From contig NC_019703.1 in the NCBI RefSeq assembly GCF_000317045.1, positions 3,274,501 to 3,338,500 of the forward strand: a stretch of DNA of 64,000 bases. Direction: 5' to 3'. Made by a program: the position numbers and the translations under genes. Below are positions 18,356-27,541 of this stretch, one piece after another (within the stretch, counting starts at the first letter, position 1; the number at the start of each line of letters is the position of its first letter). The notes under the pieces were generated by a model, which had not been told where the DNA came from, did not search any database, and worked only from the letters and a program-made list of their open reading frames with translations. This DNA comes from Geitlerinema sp. PCC 7407 (GTDB taxonomy: Bacteria > Cyanobacteriota > Cyanobacteriia > PCC-7407).

Positions 18356-18827
18356 AGTCTTCTTTCCTCGCGGCTGAGAACCAAATAAAAACCAGGCGCA
18401 GGGGTGTCGCCGCTCGCCAATTCACAATTGAACCCGTTGCGGTGCTGGTAGGTTCCCTGATACTCCCATCTCTATGGTCGCGCATATCGTCCAAGCCTTG
18501 CAGTCTGGCGATCGCGGACTTCTTTGATCTGCACCCACCCCTCATCTCAGTGTAATCACCAGACCCAGCGGGTGTGTCGAAAATTGTTAGTTCTTCAATT
18601 CAGCGCTTTTTGCGGCGCGAAAATCTCTCCATTGACAGAATTTTGTTAAATTCACTCAATCAGGTGCTTCCGGTCGCTGAGAATCAGGGTTAGGCAAGAG
18701 CAGTGATTTCTACGTGAACCCACTGAGGGCAATGCTAGGCTAACGATTTGTGCAATTCATCCCTCGCAAGGATCAGAAGTGCACGATCAGCCGTCTGAAA
18801 GCTGACAGCAAGGGATGGGAGAGACCT
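18356..18827. other. Divergent intergenic region between FecR and barrel genes
   Basis: 472 bases carrying both promoters. A TTGACA near 18632-18637 lies in an AT-rich stretch, but no well-spaced -10 follows it. The barrel gene has a GGGAGAG Shine-Dalgarno-like sequence just before 18828. Confidence 0.45.
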
Positions 18828-20057
18828 ATGTATCAGAGTTGTTTCTTGGGTCATGACAGCGTTCTAGGACCTCTGGGACTGGGGACGCTGGGGGTTGTTG
18901 GCCCGTGGATAGGGGCGATCGCCCTCATTGCTCAGCCCTCGGCTGCGCTAGCCGAGGAAAGCGAAATAACGGCGATCCAGGACGCGCCCGCTGTTTTGGA
19001 TACGAGCGGCGATCGCCCGTTTCCGGCCCAGAGCATCCCTTTTTCTCCCCCGGACTTTTTGCAGCTGCCGCCGGACGCGCCGGCGCGCCTGCTCGGTCCG
19101 GTCTCGGCTCCCTCAGGGCCTAGCCAGTTCGCTCAAGAGTCTCCTCCCTCGACCATTATTCAAGACCCCACAGAGCCCTCTCGGCAGCTTGACACCGTCC
19201 CTCGCCCGGGCCAGCCCGCCCCGCCCATCGGCGTTCCTGCCACCCCCACCGACGGCACGGGCGAGTCCGAGGTGCTGGGCGATCCGGAACTGGGCGTGAT
19301 TCGCGTGCGCCCCTTGCCGACGCCCACCGCAGAAGCCACGCCGCCCACGCCACCCCCCGCCCTCTATCTGCTGGGGAACGCTACCTATTTCAGCAGCGAC
19401 AATATTTTTTCGATTCGCGATCCGATCGCCGACGGTCTGATCCAGACGGGTCTGGAGCTGTGGGGCGTCTATCCCCTCAGCTCCCGGACGGCCTTGATCG
19501 GCTCCGTGGGCGGCAACTTGGTGCGCTATCAGGACCAGTCAGAGTTTGACTACAACGAGCTGCGCTTTGAGGCGAGCGTGCGTCATGCTCTGTCGCCGCG
19601 GATGTACGGCGAGGTGGGCTGGAGCAACCAAAACCTGTTTTATCGGGAAGGGGGCGATCGCTTTCTCAATGACCACGCCCTCCGCTTGGCCCTGGGCCGC
19701 ACCGATCCGCTCACTGACAAGCTCGCTCTCGACACGCTCTATCAGCTTCAGGTCAGCTTTGCCGATCCAGACAACCGCAGCCGCATTTTGAATTCCCTCG
19801 GCGCGTCTTTGCGCTACGACGTCACCGAAGAATTTCAGGCGAGTCTGGCTTACCAGCTCGGCCTGAGCAACTTTACCGAGAGCGATCGCGATGACTTTTA
19901 TCAGCAGCTCTTGGGCGTTTTGAACTATCAGTTTTCGGAGCGCGCCCAGCTCACGGTGTACGGTGGATATCGCTTCGGGAACTCCAGCAACGACTTGGTG
20001 GACTTTGATGGGGGGCTCGTCGGCGTCAGCCTCGGCTTCAATCTGCCGCTTTTTTAG
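18828..20057 (+). CDS. Outer-membrane beta-barrel protein with Pro-rich N-terminal part
   Basis: 409 aa from the ATG at 18828. A hydrophobic signal segment (about 18-45, ending SAALAEES) and a Pro/Thr-rich region (about 60-170) are followed by about 235 residues of alternating strands: ALYLLGNATYFSSDNIF, RTALIGSVGGNLVRY, RMYGEVGWSNQNL and QLTVYGGYRFG. It ends in ...LGFNLPLF with the terminal Phe typical of outer-membrane barrels. I do not recognise a named family. It is divergent from the FecR-domain gene and lies in the CHASE2 kinase cluster, so an envelope role with them is a reasonable inference. Confidence 0.8.
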   Translation: MYQSCFLGHDSVLGPLGLGTLGVVGPWIGAIALIAQPSAALAEESEITAIQDAPAVLDTSGDRPFPAQSIPFSPPDFLQLPPDAPARLLGPVSAPSGPSQFAQESPPSTIIQDPTEPSRQLDTVPRPGQPAPPIGVPATPTDGTGESEVLGDPELGVIRVRPLPTPTAEATPPTPPPALYLLGNATYFSSDNIFSIRDPIADGLIQTGLELWGVYPLSSRTALIGSVGGNLVRYQDQSEFDYNELRFEASVRHALSPRMYGEVGWSNQNLFYREGGDRFLNDHALRLALGRTDPLTDKLALDTLYQLQVSFADPDNRSRILNSLGASLRYDVTEEFQASLAYQLGLSNFTESDRDDFYQQLLGVLNYQFSERAQLTVYGGYRFGNSSNDLVDFDGGLVGVSLGFNLPLF

Positions 20058-20611
20058 CTGTTTTTTTGCAGTCGCCGTCACCGACTGCTCGCTCGTTGAG
20101 GCGTAGTACAGTCCGCCCAAACCTGCTGTGACAGACTCCTACATCGATACTGACGTATACGGTGTAGGCTTCTCAGTGACCCCTGCTATTGCATCGGGCG
20201 TATCCTGAGCTTTATTTTGAGTCCACGGAATGCCCTACCGCAGACTTTGAACAAGTACCAATGTATGTTCAACCTCGGTACTGTCAAAGTTTTACGCATC
20301 CACAGAAACGCGAATTCGCTATGACTGGATGCAACCCCATACTTTGAGTTGTCGTGGTTCAAATTTCAGGGCGGCGATTGGCTCAAACCCTTGCCCTGAC
20401 TATATCCCACTTACTTTGTGCCATGAAAGATTTGCTCGTTTTCCCCCCCTTCCCTTCCCTAGCCTGGGGCATAGGTCAGAGGAGCGTCATTATCTCACGC
20501 CAAGCCAAGGATGATGGCGTGAGGCTTCTACTGCTTTAGCTAATCAACAGCAGCTCTCCCAAGCAGTCGGGCGATCGCCCGTTGTCGTTCCCCGCGTAGT
20601 GACCTCTCCCC
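20058..20611. other. Intergenic region, 554 bases, with hairpins
   Basis: It follows the barrel gene and precedes the ABC permease gene. It holds a strong hairpin at 20138-20168 (listed separately) and an inverted repeat TCACGCCA/TGGCGTGA near 20494-20521, about 90 bases before the permease ATG. No convincing coding frame is seen. Confidence 0.5.
20138..20168. repeat. Near-perfect inverted repeat (hairpin)
   Basis: CCTACATCGATAC pairs with the following GTATACGGTGTAGG around a TGAC loop, with one bulged base and one G-T pair. It lies 80 bases after the barrel gene. No T-run follows, so it may be a processed 3' end or an operator rather than a simple terminator. Confidence 0.55.
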
Positions 20612-21535
20612 ATGACGACAAAGTTTCCAATTCCCCAAAACTGGCCAAAACTTCAGCAGCAGCTCACGCCCTACTGGTTTTTGCTGCCGGCCCTGGCACT
20701 TTTGGGCCTGACCGTCTTTTGGCCAGCGGTCCAGGCCTTTTTGCTGAGCTTCACGCGCTACAGCTACGACCTCACGCAGCCGCCCCTGTGGATTGGGTTT
20801 GGCAACTTTCAGCGGCTGCTGGGCGATCCGGTCTTTTGGCAAACCCTGCGGAATACCTTTGTGTATCTGGTGGGGGTCGTTCCCGTTTTGGTGGTGCTGC
20901 CCCTCGGGCTGGCGATCCTCGTCAACCAAAAGCTGCGGGGCATCAGCTGGTTTCGCGCCGCCTACTACACCCCGGTGGTGATCTCGATGGTGGTGGCGGG
21001 CATCGCCTGGCGCTGGCTCTATAACGAAAACGGCCTGCTCAACCATGTCGTCCGTCTGGTGCTGCCGGGTTCGGAGGGTTTTCCGTGGCTGACCCTGCCG
21101 ACGTGGTCGCTGTTTAGCGTGATGGCAGTCACGATCTGGAAGGGGCTAGGCTACTACATGGTGATTTATCTGGCTGGGCTACAGGCCATTCCCGCAGAGC
21201 TGTATGAGGCGGCGGCGATCGACGGCTCGGACGGGCTGCGCAAGCACTGGGACGTGACGGTGCCGCTGATGCGCCCTTACCTCCTGCTGGTGGGGGTCAT
21301 CTCAGCGATTTCGGCCACCAAGGTCTTTGAAGAGATCTACATCATGACCCAGGGTGGCCCCAACAACAGCTCGAAGACGATTGTGTACTACGTCTATGAG
21401 CGCGCTTTCCAGGATTTGGAAGTGAGCTACGCCTGCACGATCGGTTTGGTTCTCTTCTTGGTGATTTTGGCGCTGTCGGTGGTGCGCTTGGGCCTGCAGC
21501 GAGTCGGGGCAGCGCCGGGCCAAGAGTGGCTGTAG
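20612..21535 (+). CDS. Sugar ABC transporter permease (MalF/UgpA type)
   Basis: 307 aa with six predicted membrane helices. The EAA loop that contacts the ATPase is clear near residues 195-215 (YEAAAIDGSDGLRKHW). The family imports mono-, di- or oligosaccharides or glycerol phosphates; the substrate cannot be read from the permease. No solute-binding protein, second permease or ATPase lies beside it, so it must rely on subunits encoded elsewhere. The gene is preceded by an inverted repeat. Confidence 0.9.
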   Translation: MTTKFPIPQNWPKLQQQLTPYWFLLPALALLGLTVFWPAVQAFLLSFTRYSYDLTQPPLWIGFGNFQRLLGDPVFWQTLRNTFVYLVGVVPVLVVLPLGLAILVNQKLRGISWFRAAYYTPVVISMVVAGIAWRWLYNENGLLNHVVRLVLPGSEGFPWLTLPTWSLFSVMAVTIWKGLGYYMVIYLAGLQAIPAELYEAAAIDGSDGLRKHWDVTVPLMRPYLLLVGVISAISATKVFEEIYIMTQGGPNNSSKTIVYYVYERAFQDLEVSYACTIGLVLFLVILALSVVRLGLQRVGAAPGQEWL

Positions 21536-21650
21536 AAGAGAAATCCCTAGGGCAGGTTCAGGAACTGGGAAAACGCTGAGTGAGGCATTGAGATAGCGCG
21601 TTCTGTTGGTGTGGCTGTCGATTGACTGGCAATCCAAGGCAAGGATAAGT

Positions 21651-23402
21651 ATGAATTCACGTTCTTCTGCGGCTGGAGGGCGATCGCCCGGGGACACCCT
21701 GCGCGATCGCCTCCGCAGGTCTCGGCTGCTGCCCCGCCTCGGCCAGCTCATTAGCCTAGGCCTTTTGCCTTGGAGCCTCCTGGCAGCCCAGCCCAGCCTG
21801 GGCGCTGAGCGGATTTATCTGTCCTATGGACTGCTGGGCCGATCCATCACGATCAAAGAGCTAGAGATCTATGCGCGGACCGGCGAAATCACGGGGGATT
21901 TGGCCCTGTACGGGCAGTACGCGGGGCCAGAGCGCCTGGCTCAGCTGCGGGAGGTGCTGCTGACGCCCATTGGCTTTGATGCGGTGGCGGTGTCCCAGTT
22001 TCTCTACTCGCCCCAGGGCGAAATTTTGCTCGATCGCCTGGGCCAAGTGATCCAGTCCGAAGCGCGCCAGTCGGGATTTTTGGGCCTGCGGGCCGCGCTG
22101 ATTTTGGCGGCGGCGGAGCCCGAGGGCATGACCCTCTTGAATGTGATGCAGCAGTTTCCGACACCGGGCATTCGGGTGGATCTGGGACGGAGTCTGGAGT
22201 TTGCTGATGAGCTGAGCACGATCGTCCAGGAGACGCGGCAGGCGGTGGCGGCCGTCAAGACCCAGGCGCGCACCGAGGCGCTGCTGACGCCGCCGCTGCC
22301 GAGCGGAGAACTGGTGGATGTGCGATCGCGCGGGCCGGTGGACTACCGGCGCGAGACGCTGCGGCTGCGCGATCCGAGCCGCGATCGCACCTTTCCAGTG
22401 GACTTTTATCTGCCTGCGACTCCCAATGCTCCGGTGGTGATTATTTCCCACGGCCTCGGCTCCAATCGCACCACCTTTGCCTATTTGGCCGCTCACCTGG
22501 CCAGCTACGGCTTTGCGGTCGCGGTGCCAGAGCACCCCGGCAGCAACGACGCCCAGCTCCAGGCCCTCATCGAGGGGCGCGCCAGCGAAGTGGCCGACCC
22601 GATGGAGTTTGTGAATCGTCCCCTTGACATTCGCTATCTGATCGACACGATCACGACCCTCAATCAATCTGGGAGCGCCCTAGAAGGCCGATTTAATCTG
22701 GATCAAATCGGCATTTTGGGCCAGTCCTTTGGCGGCTATACGGCACTGGCGGCGGCCGGAGCGACGCTAAATTTTCCGCGACTGCAAGAAGATTGTCTGG
22801 ACGTGATTAATACCTGGAATTTGTCACTGCTGCTCCAGTGCCGCGCCCTGGAAACCCAGACGGCTGCGTCCCAAGTCACCCTGCACGACCCCCGCATCAA
22901 GGCGGCGATCGCCATCAATCCGATCACGAGCAGCGTCTTTGGCGAGACGGGTCTCAACCAGCTTCAGGTGCCGGTGATGATCGTGACCAGCAGCAATGAC
23001 ACCATTGCCCCAGCGCTGGCCGAGCAAATTCGTCCATTTACTTGGATCAATGGCAGTGCCGATCGCTATCTGCTGATGATGGAGCGCGCGAGTCACTTTT
23101 CGACCCTAGATGAACCCTCGGAAGGCGAGGAGCCCATCCCGCTGCCGTCGGCCCTCGTCGGCCCAGACCCGGCGATCGCCCAAAACTACATGGAAGCCAT
23201 GAGCGTGGCTTTTTTCAAGACCTACCTGGGCCAAGAGCCCGCCTACCGCAGCTATCTCCAGGCCAACTACCCGCCCCTGATTGACCAGCCCTCGGTGAGT
23301 CTGGCCTTGGTTAAAGATTTCAACTCAGCGCAGCTCACCGAGGCTCTCCAAGAAAAGTCGCCCCCGCCTACCGCCACCGCCGCCCCTGTGAGCCGGCGCT
23401 GA
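21651..23402 (+). CDS. DUF1400 and alpha/beta hydrolase protein, secreted
   Basis: 583 aa from the ATG at 21651 (MNSRSSAAGG). A signal-like segment (about 28-50) is followed by DUF1400 (about 52-190; the AERIYLSYGLLGRSITI start is typical). A dienelactone-hydrolase or PAF-acetylhydrolase-like domain (about 250-530) follows. Its nucleophile elbow is GQSFGG, the oxyanion region is ISHGLGSNRTTFAYL, and a late histidine lies in RASHFSTLD. This two-domain layout is common in cyanobacteria and of unknown substrate. It follows the permease by 115 bases; co-transcription is possible but not shown. Confidence 0.88.
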   Translation: MNSRSSAAGGRSPGDTLRDRLRRSRLLPRLGQLISLGLLPWSLLAAQPSLGAERIYLSYGLLGRSITIKELEIYARTGEITGDLALYGQYAGPERLAQLREVLLTPIGFDAVAVSQFLYSPQGEILLDRLGQVIQSEARQSGFLGLRAALILAAAEPEGMTLLNVMQQFPTPGIRVDLGRSLEFADELSTIVQETRQAVAAVKTQARTEALLTPPLPSGELVDVRSRGPVDYRRETLRLRDPSRDRTFPVDFYLPATPNAPVVIISHGLGSNRTTFAYLAAHLASYGFAVAVPEHPGSNDAQLQALIEGRASEVADPMEFVNRPLDIRYLIDTITTLNQSGSALEGRFNLDQIGILGQSFGGYTALAAAGATLNFPRLQEDCLDVINTWNLSLLLQCRALETQTAASQVTLHDPRIKAAIAINPITSSVFGETGLNQLQVPVMIVTSSNDTIAPALAEQIRPFTWINGSADRYLLMMERASHFSTLDEPSEGEEPIPLPSALVGPDPAIAQNYMEAMSVAFFKTYLGQEPAYRSYLQANYPPLIDQPSVSLALVKDFNSAQLTEALQEKSPPPTATAAPVSRR

Positions 23403-23550
23403 CCCCGACCTCGAACAAAGTTTGCCCTGGCCGCGTCTAGAAACCCCGACCCAGACAAAACGGCATTGGAGCAGTGCCCTTGCCGATACAATGAACCTGG
23501 CCAGTGCGCGCAATTTTGCTGATCTTTTTTACCTGGCACCATAAATATCC

Positions 23551-24555
23551 ATGGATGCGTCCCTAGCACCCGAGCTGACGCCGCTTTCTGCGGACGCCCA
23601 GCCTGATTTATCGATCGTTGTTCCCCTGTATAACGAAGTTGAGAGCTTGCCCAAGCTGATTGAGGCGATCGCAGCGGCCGTCGTCGATCTGCCTCATTCC
23701 TACGAAATTGTGTGCGTGGACGACGGCTCCCAGGACGGATCGGCCGAGCTGCTGGGCGAGCTGGCGCGATCGCGCACGGACCTGCGGGGCGTCCTGCTGC
23801 GGCGCAACTACGGCCAAACCGCCGCCATGGCCGCCGGATTCCAGCACGCTCGGGGGCGCATCATCATCACGATGGACGGCGATCTCCAGAATGATCCCGC
23901 CGATATTCCGGAGCTGCTGGCCAAGCTAGAAGAGGGCTACGACTTGGTGAGCGGCTGGCGCAAGAAGCGTCAAGACGCCGCCCTGACCCGCCTGCTGCCG
24001 TCGCGGATCGCCAATGCGCTGATCGGCCAAGTGACGGGGGTGCACATCCACGACTACGGCTGCTCCCTCAAGGCCTACCGAGCCGAAATTGTCCAAGATC
24101 TCAACCTCTACGGCGAACTGCACCGCTTTTTGCCCGCTTTGGCTTTCATCGAGGGGGCGCGGGTCGCCGAAATCCCCGTGCGGCACCACGCCCGCCGCTA
24201 CGGCCACAGCAAGTATGGCCTCAGCCGGACCTTTCGGGTCCTGATGGACTTGGTGACGGTGTTCTTTTTCAAGAAATTCCTCACCCGGCCCATGCATGTC
24301 TTTGGCTTTTTTGGGATTCTCTGTACGCTCTTGGGGTCGGCCCTGGGGCTGTATTTATCGATTTTGAAGCTGGGCTTTGGCCAAAGCATTGGCGATCGCC
24401 CTTTGCTGATTTTGGCGGTGCTGCTGTTCTTGACCGGGGTCCAGCTGTTTAGCTTTGGGCTGCTGGCCGAGCTGCTGATGCGCACCTACCACGAGTCCCA
24501 GAAGCGACCCATTTACCGGGTGCGGGACGTGGTGGGACCCGCGGCTCGATCGTGA
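23551..24555 (+). CDS. Family 2 glycosyltransferase with C-terminal membrane helices
   Basis: 334 aa, GT-A fold (about 20-190): [23 protein letters not shown] and the acidic sugar-nucleotide motif TMDGDLQND. Two membrane helices follow (about 245-270, 280-305). This is the layout of GtrB/DPM1-like enzymes that move a sugar from UDP- or GDP-sugar to a polyprenyl-phosphate. Its stop codon overlaps the GTG start of the next glycosyltransferase (bases 24552-24555), pointing to coupled translation. Substrates are unknown. Confidence 0.9.
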   Translation: MDASLAPELTPLSADAQPDLSIVVPLYNEVESLPKLIEAIAAAVVDLPHSYEIVCVDDGSQDGSAELLGELARSRTDLRGVLLRRNYGQTAAMAAGFQHARGRIIITMDGDLQNDPADIPELLAKLEEGYDLVSGWRKKRQDAALTRLLPSRIANALIGQVTGVHIHDYGCSLKAYRAEIVQDLNLYGELHRFLPALAFIEGARVAEIPVRHHARRYGHSKYGLSRTFRVLMDLVTVFFFKKFLTRPMHVFGFFGILCTLLGSALGLYLSILKLGFGQSIGDRPLLILAVLLFLTGVQLFSFGLLAELLMRTYHESQKRPIYRVRDVVGPAARS

Positions 24556-25577
24556 GGGCGATCGCAACGTCTGTGAGCACTGGGCCTGAGCCTTCCGATA
24601 TGCAGCCGACCTACTCCCTGGTGATTCCGATCTATAACGAGGAAGCCACCATCCCTGAGATGTACCGCCGGGTGGGGGCCGTGATGGATGGCCTTGACGG
24701 GCCTTGCGAGCTGATCTTGGTAAATGACGGCAGCCGCGATCGCTCCTTGGCGCTGCTGCGCGATCTGCGCGATCGCGACCCCCGCGTGTGCTACCTCAGC
24801 TTCGCCCGCAACTTCGGCCACCAGACCGCCGTGACGGCAGGCCTGAACTTCGCGCGGGGGCGCATCGTGATCGTGCTGGACGCCGACTTGCAGGATCCGC
24901 CCGAGCTGATCCCGGCCATGGTGGAGCAGTGGCGCGCCGGATACCAGGTGGTCTACGCCCAGCGGGTGCAGCGGCGTCAAGAAAGCTGGTTCAAGCGGCT
25001 CACGGCCTACGGCTTTTATCGGGTGCTGCGGCACCTGGCAGACGTGGACATCCCCACCGACACCGGGGACTTTTGCCTGATGGACCGCCAGGTGGTCGAG
25101 GCGCTCAACGCCATGCCCGAGCGCAACCGCTACCTGCGCGGTCTGCGGGCGTGGGCCGGTTTCCGTCAGACGGCGATTCCGTTTCAGCGCGATCCCCGCT
25201 TTGCCGGGGAGGTGAAGTATACCTTCCGCAAGTCCCTGGCCCTGGCCATTGACGGGCTGGTGTCTTTTTCGAAGGTGCCGCTGCGCATGTCCACCTATGT
25301 GGGCCTGCTGTCGGCGGCGATCGCCCTTTTGATGGGGCTGCTGGTGCTCTACTGGCGCTTGTTTGAGCCCAACTCTCCCCTGACAGGCTTTGCCACCATC
25401 GCGATCGCCATCTTTTTCCTGGGGGCCGTTCAGCTCGTCAGCATCGGCATCCTGGGCGAATACATTGGCCGCATCTACGAAGAGGTCAAGGGCCGCCCCC
25501 TCTATACCCTGGCCGAGGTCAAGGGATTTGAGCACCAAAGGCCGACGCCAGCGCTGCATACTCCGCCGCCACCTTGA
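24552..25577 (+). CDS. Second family 2 glycosyltransferase, coupled to the first
   Basis: 341 aa from a GTG that overlaps the previous stop (GTGA); an ATG at 24600 ([15 protein letters not shown]) is the alternative. Motifs are [21 protein letters not shown] and [12 protein letters not shown], then two C-terminal membrane helices (about 245-305). It is similar in architecture to the preceding gene but clearly diverged, so an old duplication is likely. Its last 59 bases overlap the end of bvdR on the other strand. Confidence 0.9.
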   Translation: MRAIATSVSTGPEPSDMQPTYSLVIPIYNEEATIPEMYRRVGAVMDGLDGPCELILVNDGSRDRSLALLRDLRDRDPRVCYLSFARNFGHQTAVTAGLNFARGRIVIVLDADLQDPPELIPAMVEQWRAGYQVVYAQRVQRRQESWFKRLTAYGFYRVLRHLADVDIPTDTGDFCLMDRQVVEALNAMPERNRYLRGLRAWAGFRQTAIPFQRDPRFAGEVKYTFRKSLALAIDGLVSFSKVPLRMSTYVGLLSAAIALLMGLLVLYWRLFEPNSPLTGFATIAIAIFFLGAVQLVSIGILGEYIGRIYEEVKGRPLYTLAEVKGFEHQRPTPALHTPPPP

Positions 25578-26556
25578 CCAGGCGGCCTTCCTCAGCGGAT
25601 CGGCGGGCCGCATCGGCCACGCACAGAGCATAGAGGCTCTCGGCGGGGCTCACATAGAGCGATCGCCCGTCTAGCAAGTGGTCCAGCACCGCCGCCGTAT
25701 CCTTGGCGAATAGGCCCCGGCGGCCGCCCACCTCCAGGGCCTGGAAGCCCTCGGCCTGGATCAGCGTGCCGTCGTTGCCGTCAAACAGGAGCGCTCCCGC
25801 CCGCCCCTGCACCTCAAAGCGCCGCTCCACCTGCCACAGCGCCTCTCCCTTGCCGTAGACTATCTCCCCGATCAGCCCGCTCTCAAAGCGGAGCTGGGCG
25901 CTGCACAAGCAGCTCCGGTAAGAGCCACTGGAGTTGGCGATCGCCCCCGAATCAAAGCTGGCCTGACAGGTCACCGTTTCCACCCGCCCAAAGGCGTGGG
26001 TCAGGCGATGCACCCGCGACAGCGCCCCCACCAGCGGAAACCCAAACAGCTTGGGCTGGTAGGTCCAGCGATCGGGCGCAGGCCGCTGAGGATTGAGGGT
26101 GCTGTAGCGCGCATAAACAGGTTCGCCAATCCGGGGCAGGTTTTGCAGTAGGGCCTGATGGACTCCCCCCAGCAGCTCGATGTGCTCCACGTGCAGCAAG
26201 CGGTCTTGCTGGTGCGCCAGCGCAATCAGCTCAGCTGCCTCCTGGGGATCTAGGGCCAGCGGATACTCCACCACGACGTGCTTGCCCGCCTGGAGGGCTG
26301 CCCGGGCGATCACTCCGTGGGCCTGATTTACATTACAGATCACCACCAAGTCCAGATCCGGCCGCGCCACCAGCTCTTGCCAGTCCAGGGTGTGGGCCGC
26401 GCCGTAGGCCTGGGCAAAGGCCGCCGTTTTGTCGGGGCTGTGGCCCGCTACGCGATCGACGCGCGATCGCTCGTCTGCCTGAAACGCCTCCGCCCGCAGC
26501 TTCGCCGCGTAACCCGTCCCAACAATGCCAACATGAATCGTGTCCAAAGCGCCCAT
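25519..26556 (-). CDS. bvdR: Biliverdin reductase
   Basis: 345 aa from the ATG at 26556 ([19 protein letters not shown]). The N-terminal Rossmann fold with GIVGTGYAA, then [12 protein letters not shown] and [16 protein letters not shown], match the cyanobacterial BvdR described from Synechocystis rather than general Gfo/Idh/MocA dehydrogenases. It reduces biliverdin IXalpha to bilirubin with NADPH; in Synechocystis it affects phycobilisome assembly. The C-terminus is somewhat longer than I would expect and overlaps the convergent glycosyltransferase gene by 59 bases. Confidence 0.85.
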   Translation of the reverse strand: MGALDTIHVGIVGTGYAAKLRAEAFQADERSRVDRVAGHSPDKTAAFAQAYGAAHTLDWQELVARPDLDLVVICNVNQAHGVIARAALQAGKHVVVEYPLALDPQEAAELIALAHQQDRLLHVEHIELLGGVHQALLQNLPRIGEPVYARYSTLNPQRPAPDRWTYQPKLFGFPLVGALSRVHRLTHAFGRVETVTCQASFDSGAIANSSGSYRSCLCSAQLRFESGLIGEIVYGKGEALWQVERRFEVQGRAGALLFDGNDGTLIQAEGFQALEVGGRRGLFAKDTAAVLDHLLDGRSLYVSPAESLYALCVADAARRSAEEGRLVKVAAEYAALASAFGAQIP

Positions 26557-27304
<748 letters not shown>

Positions 27305-27430
27305 GCCTTGTGGGCCTGGGTCAGAGACGGGGTTGCGCTACAAAGTTTGTTGACGTTGACCTGTCTCTGATTCCGGTGGATTAGCGCCAAACAGGCAAAA
27401 GAATGAAGGCCCCAAGGGGCCGACCTCTGG

Positions 27431-27461
27431 GAGAGTCGTTTTTGACTCTCTTTGTTTTTTT
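27431..27461 (+). terminator. Rho-independent terminator after petF
   Basis: Stem GAGAGTC/GACTCTC with a T-rich loop is followed by TTTGTTTTTTT. It lies 127 bases beyond the petF stop codon. Confidence 0.85.
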
Positions 27462-27541
27462 AAAGGGGGTTTTAAAAAGATCCAGAGGTCTTTTGGGGTG
27501 TTTGGGCGAATTCTTTCCCAAGCACACCCCGATTCGAGTCG

